Positions 46,562 through 53,845 of a DNA stretch of 64,000 nt are shown here, in pieces. The notes beneath the pieces are model-generated. The model did not search any database. It saw nothing but the letters and a program-made list of their open reading frames with translations, and had not been told where the DNA came from. A program made the translations under genes and the position numbers. Source of the DNA: Bdellovibrionales bacterium RIFOXYA1_FULL_36_14 (GTDB lineage Bacteria; Bdellovibrionota; Bacteriovoracia; Bacteriovoracales; Bacteriovoracaceae); the NCBI GenBank assembly GCA_001769975.1, contig MEPW01000054.1:44888-108887 (forward strand), read 5' to 3'. Every line of letters starts with the position of its first letter. Positions within the stretch are counted from its first letter, which is position 1.

Positions 46562-47614
46562 TTAAATACTATCGAGCCCCGAAATATAAACCGGATAACC
46601 GTAGGGATAGCCTTTAAAAAAAGGATCAGGACCAAAAATTTTTTTTAAAAATAAATCAGTGGTATCAATGAGTGGCTCATTTAAATGTTTATATGAAATT
46701 AAATTATCTTTAATTTGTATAACCTCTATTTCATGGTTAGACCAATTACTTAAAAAATCATTAAATCTATTTTGATTTCCAGGTCGAAAAAAACCTGTAT
46801 AAAAGGGGGTTGCTTCTTTAGAAAACTTGGATAAATTAGGGGTCAGCCAAAGCTTATAGTCTCGGAGAGTTTCAATTAAATTTTCTTTGTTTTCACTGAT
46901 AAAAACTATTTCATGAATAATGTTTCTTAGATCGTGACCTTTATGGACACAAAAATATCCGTTAATCATGCCGTCTTCATTAAGTAAGTATAAGTCAGTG
47001 CTAGAGATATTTTTAATGCTTTCCCAGTCATTATCAGACCGATGAATGAGGGAGATATCATGGTCACTCATTTGTTCATAGAGTTGTTTGATAGAATTAA
47101 ATTGAAAATCATTCAGTTTTTGGAAGGTGGTTTTATTATAAACTGCACTTAGTAGCTCGCTATCAAAATTCTTGTTCCCAGTTTGATACACAAGTCCTGC
47201 TTCATAAAAATCAAATTTGTTGTAGAGCTCAGAAAGATTACTCCAAAGGAGCAACAGCGCACAGTTTTGTTCGTAGCTTTTTATAATGTGTTCTAGAAAT
47301 AAACGAAAAATGCCTTGGCCTCTTTTATTTTTTTGAATCACCATGGCACCCATTAAAACAATTGGAATTAACATATCTTTATTTTTTAAAAAACGGGGCA
47401 AAACTCCTATATGAGCAACAACATTACCGGTGGATTTCTCAATGAGGATGTTATTATTGGCGGCATTGGACGGGGCAACTAGAGGGTAGAAGTCGATTTC
47501 AAAGCGATAATTGTCAGTATAATTAAATGATTCCTCGATAAGATGAATGACTTTTAATCTGACTTCTGGATTTTTTTTAAGGTTAGAGATTATAAATTGA
47601 TCTGAAATATTCAT
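46562..47614 (-). CDS. GNAT-family acetyltransferase-like protein
   Basis: 350 residues. The N-terminal half has the GNAT fold: a beta strand NNNILIEKSTGNVVAHIGVL, then VLMGAMVIQKNKRGQGIFRL carrying the acetyl-CoA pyrophosphate loop KRGQGIF, and LLLLWSNLSELYNKFDFYEA, which recalls the L..FY...GF end of GNAT domains. The C-terminal half (about 200-350) is different and may be a second, degenerate GNAT or sterol-carrier-like domain. The target is unknown. Its neighbour across the promoter region is the first flagellin, so a role in surface modification is possible but unproven. Confidence 0.75.
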   Translation of the reverse strand: MNISDQFIISNLKKNPEVRLKVIHLIEESFNYTDNYRFEIDFYPLVAPSNAANNNILIEKSTGNVVAHIGVLPRFLKNKDMLIPIVLMGAMVIQKNKRGQGIFRLFLEHIIKSYEQNCALLLLWSNLSELYNKFDFYEAGLVYQTGNKNFDSELLSAVYNKTTFQKLNDFQFNSIKQLYEQMSDHDISLIHRSDNDWESIKNISSTDLYLLNEDGMINGYFCVHKGHDLRNIIHEIVFISENKENLIETLRDYKLWLTPNLSKFSKEATPFYTGFFRPGNQNRFNDFLSNWSNHEIEVIQIKDNLISYKHLNEPLIDTTDLFLKKIFGPDPFFKGYPYGYPVYISGLDSI

Positions 47615-47792
47615 GTTAGTTATTTTTACACTTTGCTGTTAAAAAATATACATTTTCCGTGAATAAATTTACTTAGAAGCTTAGAACCGGAAATTATTTC
47701 CTGTACTTACTAGCTTGATTCATTATTAAATACAAACGGTTAGAGTGTTTTGCTTTTAAAATAATACCTGTCTAAACATTTAACAATTTTTC

Positions 47793-47820
47793 TAAAGTTA
47801 TTTGCTTATATTGCGAAAAG
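47793..47820 (+). promoter_or_regulatory. Possible flagellar (sigma-28) promoter
   Basis: TAAAGTTA followed 12 bases later by GCGAAAAG, compared with the FliA consensus TAAAGTTT-N11-GCCGATAA. The -35 half is excellent, the -10 half partial. It lies about 90 bases before the flagellin start. Confidence 0.4.
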
Positions 47821-47863
47821 TTTTGTAGAAGGAAGCCTGTGATTTACAAATCATAGTTCTTCT

Positions 47864-47905
47864 CTGACAAACAAGGACGTTTGTCAGGACCCAATATCAA
47901 GGAGG
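47864..47905 (+). promoter_or_regulatory. Flagellin leader hairpin with CsrA-like GGA loop, next to GGA-containing ribosome site
   Basis: CTGACAAAC (47864-47872) and GTTTGTCAG (47879-47887) form a perfect 9-bp stem with loop AAGGAC. The 12 bases AAACAAGGACGT match 10 of 12 of the CsrA SELEX consensus RUACARGGAUGU, with GGA in the loop. A second CAAGGA overlaps the Shine-Dalgarno (GGAGG 47901-47905). Confidence 0.55.
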
Positions 47906-47909
47906 ATTT

Positions 47910-48758
47910 ATGGGACTTCGGATAAACACAAATGTGGCCTCCATAAACGCCCAGAGGAACTTAAGAAAGACTCGGCTGGATATGGACAGAAGCTTAGAAC
48001 AACTCTCATCAGGTCAAAGAATCAACAGAGCTGGCGATGATGCTGCGGGACTCGCAATTTCAGAAAATTTGAAAGCTCAAATTAGAGGTCTTGGACAAGC
48101 TGAACGAAATGCTCAGGATGGTATTTCACTAGTTCAGATTGCTGAAGGCGGACTAGAAGAAGTTTCCAACATTTTGATCAGACTTAGAGAATTATCGGTA
48201 CAAGCTGCTTCAGATACAATCGGATCGACAGAGCGAAAATTCTTAAACGTTGAATTTGAACAATTGACTTCAGAAGTTGATCGGATTGCCAACTCGACCG
48301 AATTCAATAGAGTGCAATTACTTAATGGTACAGGCGCCGTATTTGATATTCAAATTGGAACTAGAAATGATCCTATAAGTGACCGATTAACTTTCGATGC
48401 ATCAAGTGCCGACGTTAATACCGCTGCTTTGGGCTTAAATCTGGCAAGTGTCGCAGATAAAATTTCAGCTCAAAATTCACTATCTTCAATTGATCAAGCA
48501 ATTATTTCAGTATCTGGGATAAGGGCTGACTTCGGGGCCATGCAAAATAGGTTACAATCAACTATTAATAATATTGCTGTAAGCATAGAAAACTTATCTT
48601 CAGCAAATTCTAGGGTGAGAGATACTGACGTTGCGAAGACAACTGCAGATCTGACTAAAAATTCTATCCTAGTATCAGCGGGTACATCAGTACTGTCTCA
48701 AGCTAACTCATATACCAAAAATGCATTACAACTAATTAGGTCTGCATCAGAAACCTAA
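47910..48758 (+). CDS. fliC: Flagellin (first copy)
   Basis: 282 residues; start ATG with GGAGG upstream. Flagellin D0/D1 helices are obvious: GLRINTNVASINAQRNLRKT and LEQLSSGQRINRAGDDAAGL, then AISENLKAQIRGLGQAERNA, with the C-terminal SIENLSSANSRVRDTDVAKT. The central variable domain is almost absent, giving a minimal filament protein. The C-terminus (LQLIRSASET) extends past and departs from the usual L..L ending, unlike the second copy. It is exported by the flagellar type III apparatus. Leader features suggest CsrA-type control. Confidence 0.97.
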   Translation: MGLRINTNVASINAQRNLRKTRLDMDRSLEQLSSGQRINRAGDDAAGLAISENLKAQIRGLGQAERNAQDGISLVQIAEGGLEEVSNILIRLRELSVQAASDTIGSTERKFLNVEFEQLTSEVDRIANSTEFNRVQLLNGTGAVFDIQIGTRNDPISDRLTFDASSADVNTAALGLNLASVADKISAQNSLSSIDQAIISVSGIRADFGAMQNRLQSTINNIAVSIENLSSANSRVRDTDVAKTTADLTKNSILVSAGTSVLSQANSYTKNALQLIRSASET

Positions 48759-48947
48759 GAAGTTTATTGTGAAGGGTTATGATTATTAAACTTGAGTATG
48801 GAGGATGTATGCCAGTAAAAAGTGGATAAATGATTAGGTGGTTATTGTTCTGCAACCTTAACCACATTTAATAAGGATACGTGTTACTGGTTTACTTACT
48901 AAAACGATTAACAAAATTTGTAAGACATGAAGTCTTTATAACAAAAC

Positions 48948-48977
48948 AGGAGGTTTATTATGTGTAAAGGAGATTAA
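48948..48977 (+). promoter_or_regulatory. Five-codon leader frame ahead of second flagellin
   Basis: AGGAGG (48948-48953), six bases, then ATG (48960) TGT AAA GGA GAT TAA (48975-48977). The stop is two bases before the flagellin ATG, and the AAAGGAG inside this frame is the flagellin's own ribosome site, so translation of one would affect the other. Confidence 0.5.
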
Positions 48978-48979
48978 AT

Positions 48980-49813
48980 ATGGGTTTAAGAATAAATACA
49001 AATATTCCGTCCTTGGCAGCTCAACGATCGCTTAGTAATACGACCAGATCAATGAATCAAAACTTGAGAGCTTTGTCTTCAGGTGAGCGTATAACAAAAG
49101 CGGGTGATGATGCAGCAGGATTGGCAATAAGCGAGAATTTGAAGGCGCAAATTAGAGGAATTAGACAGGCCAGAAGAAATGCAGGTGATGCTATTTCGCT
49201 GGTGCAAACGGCAGAAGGTGGATTGAATGAAGTTTCAAACATCATTATCAGGCTCAGGGAACTCTCGATACAAGCTGCTTCCGACACTGTTGGAGATTCG
49301 GAAAGAGCATTTGCTAATATTGAGTTCCAGCAAATTAAAGAAGAGCTTGATAGAATTGCCCAGTCGACTGAGTTCAATGGTACGAAACTGTTGGACGGCA
49401 CAGGGGGTAATCTTGAATTTCAGGTTGGAATTCATAATGACCCAATGCTGGATCGGCTGCGCTATGATGCTGCAAAGTCGGATGCAACACTTGGATCTTT
49501 GGGTTTGTCTGAAGAATCAGTTGCGACTAAAATTGGTGCCCAAACATCACTTAAGAAATTGGATGATGCTTTGGTGCAAGTTAACGGTGTTCGTGCGGAA
49601 CTGGGAGCAGTACAAAATAGACTTACATCAGTACTTAATACAACTGCTATTACTGATGAGAACCTGTCGGCGGCAAATTCCCGAATTAGAGACGTGGATG
49701 TGGCCCAAGCGACAGCAGATCTCACTAGAAATAACATTTTAATGCAATCTGGGGTGTCTGTTTTAAGTAATGCGAATAGTTTTCCGAAAGTAGCTTTAAA
49801 ATTATTAGACTAA
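48980..49813 (+). CDS. fliC: Flagellin (second copy)
   Basis: 277 residues, clearly paralogous to the first flagellin: GLRINTNIPSLAAQRSLSNT, LRALSSGERITKAGDDAAGL, and the C-terminal TDENLSAANSRIRDVDVAQA ending PKVALKLLD, a canonical flagellin end. A minimal variable region is present. AAAGGAG lies about nine bases upstream. The 221-base gap after the first flagellin has no terminator, so read-through is likely; a strong terminator follows this gene. Two unlike flagellins suggest a composite filament. Confidence 0.97.
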   Translation: MGLRINTNIPSLAAQRSLSNTTRSMNQNLRALSSGERITKAGDDAAGLAISENLKAQIRGIRQARRNAGDAISLVQTAEGGLNEVSNIIIRLRELSIQAASDTVGDSERAFANIEFQQIKEELDRIAQSTEFNGTKLLDGTGGNLEFQVGIHNDPMLDRLRYDAAKSDATLGSLGLSEESVATKIGAQTSLKKLDDALVQVNGVRAELGAVQNRLTSVLNTTAITDENLSAANSRIRDVDVAQATADLTRNNILMQSGVSVLSNANSFPKVALKLLD

Positions 49814-49833
49814 AAAAGTAAGATAACCAGTGT

Positions 49834-49867
49834 AACCCTTGCTTCGTATGAAGCAAGGGTTTTTTAT
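49834..49867 (+). terminator. Rho-independent terminator after flagellins
   Basis: Arms AACCCTTGCTTC and GAAGCAAGGGTT with loop GTAT, followed by a T-rich tract. Confidence 0.93.
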
Positions 49868-49919
49868 TTTCTTCATAATATGTCTTGGTATTTACTGTTT
49901 CTAAAATATAATAATACTT

Positions 49920-50891
49920 ATGTCAGATAATAAATTAAAAACAATAATGATTTTTGGTGTCTCATCAATGGTTGGTTCAGCTTTAGCTGAATTTTTTTCC
50001 AATTATTATAGAGTGATTGGAACATATCACCAACATCGAACTAATGCTAAAGGAGTACGATCGATCAAGTGTGATGTTATGGTAAAAGAGGAAGTCCAGC
50101 TGGCGATTTTTACCTTTAAACCAGATTATGTTATTTACGCAATTGGATTGTCGTCGGTATATGAGTGCTCTAAAGCGCCTGATTATGCAGAGACATTAAA
50201 TGCATTGGGACTTTTCAATGTAGCTGAATATTGCCAGCGATATAAAGCCCAAGTTATATATATCTCCAGCTCTTACGTATTTGGTGGTGTTGATAAAGAG
50301 TATATTGAATCTGATATCCCTGATTCTTTAACTGTACTTGGTAAAACTAAAGCGTCAGCGGAGTTTTTCATTCAAAGAACTTCACTTAATTATTTAATTT
50401 TCAGATGTTCAATGATGTACGGTCGAAGTGTTGCTGCCAGACAGAAAACTTTGTTTGAGGTTATTCAAGAAAAAAATGAGCTAGGGGAACAAATAATTTG
50501 TGATAATAAAGTTCATCATGGTTATCTAGACCCATATTATCTTGGAATGGTCATCAAATTAGCAATAGATAAACAGGCTATTAACAGACTTTTTCAAGTG
50601 AGTTCTAAAGATTATTATACAGTATATGATTTTGCTAAAATTTATTGCAAAGTTTTTCGTCAGTTAGATCGCAACTTAGCAAAAGGGAATTGGGTTTTTC
50701 CTATTATGAGCTCTTCCACGAGCTCATGGGAGGGTGGAGATATCTTTTTTAAAATGGATATCATGAATATTGAAAATTATTTAAATATTAAAATGCCCAC
50801 GGTGGAAGAGTCACTGGGACTTACGTACAAGAGATTCATGGGCCTTGATAAAAAAGGTAGAAGCAAAGACGAAGGAATCGTTTATATTTAA
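49920..50891 (+). CDS. Extended SDR / RmlD-like protein lacking the catalytic Tyr
   Basis: 323 residues. The Rossmann N-terminus is IMIFGVSSMVGSALAEFF (Gly13...Gly19). PDYVIYAIGLSSVYECSKAP, then VIYISSSYVFGG and LIFRCSMMYGRS follow the plan of dTDP-4-dehydrorhamnose reductase and sugar-nucleotide epimerases. At the YxxxK active site the sequence is LGKTK: Leu140 replaces Tyr and Lys144 is kept. The protein therefore may bind nucleotide without normal oxidoreductase chemistry, as in MAT2B-like regulators. It lies directly after the flagellins, so a role in surface sugar metabolism is conceivable. It converges with the gene at 50902, ten bases apart. Confidence 0.85.
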   Translation: MSDNKLKTIMIFGVSSMVGSALAEFFSNYYRVIGTYHQHRTNAKGVRSIKCDVMVKEEVQLAIFTFKPDYVIYAIGLSSVYECSKAPDYAETLNALGLFNVAEYCQRYKAQVIYISSSYVFGGVDKEYIESDIPDSLTVLGKTKASAEFFIQRTSLNYLIFRCSMMYGRSVAARQKTLFEVIQEKNELGEQIICDNKVHHGYLDPYYLGMVIKLAIDKQAINRLFQVSSKDYYTVYDFAKIYCKVFRQLDRNLAKGNWVFPIMSSSTSSWEGGDIFFKMDIMNIENYLNIKMPTVEESLGLTYKRFMGLDKKGRSKDEGIVYI

Positions 50892-50901
50892 TTTTGTATT
50901 T

Positions 50902-51429
50902 TTATCTAGCAGAATTTTTAATAAACTCACTTAGGTAATGGCGAACTAACGCCTTAGTAGCAACGGTTTCTCCATGAAATCGCCAAGTGATATTATTAAA
51001 AGGACCTAGATGAGCTTTGATTTCGTGAACGGATTCATGGTTGTTACCAGTACTCATTCTGGCGGAAAGAAGTTCACCATTGGAGGCAATAAAACCAATC
51101 GTTATGAGATCGTTTGCTCTTCGATTAAAGATAAGTCGGAGCGAGTTTCGAAAAAGCATAAAATCGTTTACAGTATTGGAGATTTTGAAAATTTTAATTT
51201 GGGACAAGTTCGTAGTGCCGCCGCGGTATTCGTTAAATTTTGTAACATAGACTTCAAATAAATCTCTTAGTTCATTCATGAAACCGATGGAAGACTCTTC
51301 AAGTAAGTGAGAGGGATTGATGTGTTCGCCAAAATTAATAATCCCCGACTCATCCATGTTAAGTTCGTCCAAAGCCAGATCCTCCAGCCACTTGGTCGAT
51401 TCTTCCTGTCTGACAGTGATTTCGTTCAT
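50902..51429 (-). CDS. Conserved-looking cytoplasmic protein of unknown function
   Basis: 175 residues from ATG 51429 with GGAG seven bases upstream; the frame extends further but without a ribosome site. The N-terminal 45 residues are acidic and probably helical (EESTKWLEDLALDELNMDES). The rest is an alpha/beta domain with FMNELRDLFEVYVTKFNEYR, IKIFKISNTVNDFMLFRNSL and RLIFNRRANDLITIGFIASN. No catalytic motif, signal or membrane segment is seen. Its promoter would lie between it and the 6S RNA candidate. Confidence 0.7.
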   Translation of the reverse strand: MNEITVRQEESTKWLEDLALDELNMDESGIINFGEHINPSHLLEESSIGFMNELRDLFEVYVTKFNEYRGGTTNLSQIKIFKISNTVNDFMLFRNSLRLIFNRRANDLITIGFIASNGELLSARMSTGNNHESVHEIKAHLGPFNNITWRFHGETVATKALVRHYLSEFIKNSAR

Positions 51430-51544
51430 ACTTGAACTCCAATTGTTTAATATAATTGAATTATAGATATCAACTCTAATGATGAGAAAAATGACCTGTA
51501 TTGTCAAGAATAATGTCCAAAGAAGGGGTGGGCTTGAATAACTA

Positions 51545-51733
51545 AAATATAATGGGTCTTGTAGAAGGTCTAGATTTTCCTGCCTCTATTAGACAGGTGG
51601 GCGCAGTAATTAACCACTTTAGGCTTCTCATCAGTTGACCGAAGTCCACATGAGCTTGCACACCGTGATCAGGGACCACTCCCGTACTTATGGTTGTAGG
51701 GCAGAAAATATTTGTGCCAACTACAAGACCCAC
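51545..51733 (-). ncRNA. ssrS: 6S RNA candidate (SsrS)
   Basis: About 189 nt on the minus strand. The ends form a 12-bp closing stem: TGGGTCTTGTAG (minus, from 51732) pairs with CTACAAGACCCA (to 51553). Inside, the 3' half contains GAGAAGCCTAAAGTG followed by ACTGCGCCCACCTG, strikingly like E. coli 6S GAGAAGCCUUAAAACUGCGA and its following bases. The 5' half contains GGTGTGCAAGCTCATG, like the apical GGUGAGCAUGCUCGG. A hairpin CCTGTCT/AGGCAGG lies on the 3' side of the bubble. 6S RNA mimics an open promoter and sequesters housekeeping RNA polymerase in stationary phase. A strong promoter sits exactly upstream. No protein reading frame here is credible. Confidence 0.82.
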
Positions 51734-51738
51734 ATAGG

Positions 51739-51768
51739 ATTATAGCAAGGAATGAACCATGGACTCAA
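51739..51768 (-). promoter_or_regulatory. Promoter of the 6S RNA candidate
   Basis: On the minus strand TTGAGT (51768-51763), an 18-base spacer and TATAAT (51744-51739). A start about seven bases further falls at 51732-51733, the first base of the closing stem. Confidence 0.75.
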
Positions 51769-51859
51769 GGAAAGTTTTATTTATATATATAAAATCAAAC
51801 AGTTACATAATTTTTTTATTTTTTTTGTGATATTTTAAAAACAAAATGTATTGAGACAA

Positions 51860-51888
51860 TTGAATTTAGTTGCGCTTAGAGTTATAAT
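51860..51888 (+). promoter_or_regulatory. Promoter of the flp pilin gene
   Basis: TTGAAT (51860-51865), 17-base spacer, TATAAT (51883-51888). It would give a leader of about 117 nt before flp and is divergent from the 6S promoter. With the 6S RNA this accounts for most of the 580-base gap 51430-52011. Confidence 0.65.
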
Positions 51889-52011
51889 TGAGAAGTACGA
51901 TGTAAATGTTCTTAATTTAATATATTTAGAACTTAGCTTAAGAGTTTTTATATTGTACCGATATGTTTTTCATAGGAATGTATTGAAGAAAAAGTTTTAA
52001 GGAGAAAGTGG

Positions 52012-52203
52012 ATGAGTCTTTTTTTGAGATTTATAAAAAATGAGGATGGACAGACCTCCACAGAGTACATTTTACTACTTGCGGTGGTGGCCCTTATCGT
52101 TTTTCGCTTCAAGGGAGCTGCCTTAGATAGACTTGGCAAGCTTATAGATGGTGTGTTTAACAATGCGGAAGGTTTAGTGCAAGAAATGAACGAACTTCAG
52201 TAG
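52012..52203 (+). CDS. flp: Flp-type major pilin
   Basis: 63 residues; AAGGAG lies upstream of the ATG. A short basic leader ends at Gly13, followed by QTSTEYILLLAVVALIVFRF. The prepilin peptidase would cleave between Gly13 and Gln14, with Glu18 at position +5. Small size and the TEY motif mark a Flp/Fap-type type IVb pilin, the structural subunit of Tad pili. It has its own promoter and a strong terminator, consistent with much higher expression than the downstream assembly genes. Confidence 0.92.
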   Translation: MSLFLRFIKNEDGQTSTEYILLLAVVALIVFRFKGAALDRLGKLIDGVFNNAEGLVQEMNELQ

Positions 52204-52282
52204 GGTTTAAACGGAATGTATTCGAGAAGGAAAACTGTCGATTTAATCAATAAAGCATAGGTTGTTTTGGGTGGTGATATGT

Positions 52283-52312
52283 AAAGGTAGGAATTGTTCC
52301 TACCTTTTTTTT
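52283..52312 (+). terminator. Rho-independent terminator after flp
   Basis: Arms AAAGGTAGGAA (52283-52293) and TTCCTACCTTT (52297-52307), loop TTG, then five more T. Confidence 0.93.
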
Positions 52313-52335
52313 GGCTTTTCCCTTATAATTTATGT

Positions 52336-52554
52336 ATGAAAAAAAAATCTTCAGGACAGGCCGTGGTTGAATATCTTATTTTTTTTACAATGATGTCTAT
52401 AATTTCCTTTAATTTAGTCAGGGCCATTCATGGCTTTTTGGCTTCTAATATTAGTGGCCTTGCCGTGGTGTTATCCAGACAATTAAAAACTGGGGTATGT
52501 AAGAATAATTGTTTCTTTGATCTTTATAAAAATTCAATTCCAGACGAAGAATGA
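52336..52554 (+). CDS. Flp/TadE-like prepilin (minor pilin 1)
   Basis: 72 residues from ATG 52336; the open frame extends upstream only through the flp terminator, so that part is rejected. It starts KKKSSGQAVVEYLIFFTMMS: cleavage after Gly7, Gln8 at +1 and Glu12 at +5, the same G/Q...E arrangement as Flp. The hydrophobic helix is followed by a short Cys-containing tail (VCKNNC). It ends in an ATGA overlap with the prepilin peptidase gene. Probably a minor pilin or pseudopilin of the Tad system. Confidence 0.8.
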   Translation: MKKKSSGQAVVEYLIFFTMMSIISFNLVRAIHGFLASNISGLAVVLSRQLKTGVCKNNCFFDLYKNSIPDEE

Positions 52555-53057
52555 AACTTACAATTGTTATTTTCTTCTTAATTGAACTTCTAGTAGTTTC
52601 GTATCTTGATATCAAGTATAAAAAAATTTCAAATTATTGGATTTTATTAAATCTTATACTAGTAATTTTACTTTATTTATTTTTAAGAGATACATATGTT
52701 TTTGATTGGAAAATTTTTATTTATCCTTTTTCATTTTTAGTTATTGGATACGTACTTTTTGCCATTAATTTGATGGGAGCCGGGGACACCAAATTTTTAT
52801 TTAGTTTTTATCTGATGTTACCTTTGGAAATTCATGATGAATACTTTACTAATTTGCTAGTTTCTACAATTTTTATTTCAATTTTAAACTTGTTGTATCG
52901 GGCTTATAATAGTCGTGTAAGTATTTACTCTGCATATGTAACAAGAAATTATAAGGATGTGATGCGTACAATGTTTGGAAAAAAGATGCCCTATGCCCCA
53001 GTGATAATGATTGCGTGGGTCGCATTTATCTTGGACTATATATATGATGTTTACTAG
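52551..53057 (+). CDS. cpaA: Prepilin peptidase (CpaA/TadV type)
   Basis: 168 residues with five or six hydrophobic segments. The two catalytic aspartates of the A24 family are Asp20 (VSYLDIKYKKISN) and Asp79 in the GxGD motif (NLMGAGDTKFLFSF). There is no N-methyltransferase domain, as in CpaA/TadV. It would process Flp and the four other G/Q-type prepilins here. Start overlaps the previous stop (ATGA), and the end overlaps the next pilin-like gene. Confidence 0.92.
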   Translation: MKLTIVIFFLIELLVVSYLDIKYKKISNYWILLNLILVILLYLFLRDTYVFDWKIFIYPFSFLVIGYVLFAINLMGAGDTKFLFSFYLMLPLEIHDEYFTNLLVSTIFISILNLLYRAYNSRVSIYSAYVTRNYKDVMRTMFGKKMPYAPVIMIAWVAFILDYIYDVY

Positions 53058-53352
53058 AACTAGTTTTTTATCTAAAGGTCAAAGCACCGTGGAGTATCTG
53101 CTTTTATTTGCAGTTATGTCGGCGATAACTATATCTATTTTGGGGAGTGATAAATTTAAGCAAATAATAGGGCAGGATTCGGAATTCTTTGTGGCCTTAA
53201 AAAATTATATGGAATATTCCTATCGGCATGGATCACCTGGTAGTCGGGATGTTTCAACAACTAGATCTGGAGGAGTGCATGAACTCTATTATAATATTAG
53301 TAAAGGGGTTACACATTTTTTTATTCCCTTGGATGAATACCCAAAAAACTAA
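53044..53352 (+). CDS. Flp/TadE-like prepilin (minor pilin 2)
   Basis: 102 residues from ATG 53044 (or 53047), overlapping the end of the peptidase gene; no strong ribosome site, so coupling is likely. The leader ends at Gly12, then QSTVEYLLLFAVMSAITISI with Glu17 at +5. A hydrophilic C-terminal domain of about 65 residues follows (RHGSPGSRDVSTTRSGGVHE, then LYYNISKGV). Its own end overlaps the next pilin-like gene by 20 bases. Confidence 0.8.
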   Translation: MMFTRTSFLSKGQSTVEYLLLFAVMSAITISILGSDKFKQIIGQDSEFFVALKNYMEYSYRHGSPGSRDVSTTRSGGVHELYYNISKGVTHFFIPLDEYPKN

Positions 53353-53842
53353 TCAAGGACAGTCATTAATCGAATTTATCATGACTCTTTCATTTAGCCT
53401 TGGAATAGTGTTTCTTTTTTTTAGTATTGCTTTTAATGCAACAGACGGATATATCGCACATTATGCAACTTTTATGGCCAGTCGGACATATTTGGTAGTG
53501 GATGTAAATGCTAATCGACCTAACGGTTCAGATGCAATTGCTCAAAGCGAGGCTCAACGAGTGTTTACTAAATACCTTAACCCCTCTAAGGGAAAGTTTT
53601 ATATAAATAATCCTGATGCAATTGATGGTCTCCCATATGTTGGTGCAGGGTTTGAGTTCAAACAAAAATTCAGCTTTGGAATGATAGGTGTTAAAGATGA
53701 TATGAATTTAAATTCAGAATCTTTTTTGGGTCGTGAACCAACTAGAGCGGAATGCGCTGAAAGGATTTGTTATGCTTTTCATGGTGCAGGTGGAGGTTGT
53801 GAATCACTGGTGCACTTTACCCTATATGACAATGGTTGCTAA
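53333..53842 (+). CDS. TadE/TadG-like prepilin (minor pilin 3)
   Basis: 169 residues from ATG 53333, inside the end of the preceding gene. The leader ends at Gly9, then QSLIEFIMTLSFSLGIVFLF with Glu14 at +5, matching TadE pseudopilins. The globular part has four Cys near the end (AECAERICYAF, GGGCESL, DNGC), which may form disulfides. TadE-like proteins are needed for Tad pilus assembly, possibly at the tip. The next gene starts three bases after the stop. Confidence 0.82.
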   Translation: MNTQKTNQGQSLIEFIMTLSFSLGIVFLFFSIAFNATDGYIAHYATFMASRTYLVVDVNANRPNGSDAIAQSEAQRVFTKYLNPSKGKFYINNPDAIDGLPYVGAGFEFKQKFSFGMIGVKDDMNLNSESFLGREPTRAECAERICYAFHGAGGGCESLVHFTLYDNGC

Positions 53843-53845
53843 ATT

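Noticed and set aside
48822..48829. GTGGATAA between the flagellins as a sigma-28 -10 element
   Set aside because: No TAAA at the required distance upstream.
49227..49742. A 171-codon open frame inside the second flagellin (other frame)
   Set aside because: Composition and lack of a ribosome site mark it as a shadow of the flagellin reading frame.
51542..51733. A 63-codon minus-strand reading frame across the 6S RNA candidate
   Set aside because: It follows the RNA boundaries, has no ribosome site and overlaps a highly structured RNA; the RNA explanation is better.
52294..52335. N-terminal extension of the minor pilin 1 gene from TTG 52294
   Set aside because: The extension lies within the flp terminator hairpin and its T tract; ATG 52336 gives a proper prepilin leader.
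53228..53332. Extended N-terminus of minor pilin 3
   Set aside because: It overlaps the coding sequence of minor pilin 2; ATG 53333 gives the correct G/Q...E prepilin leader.
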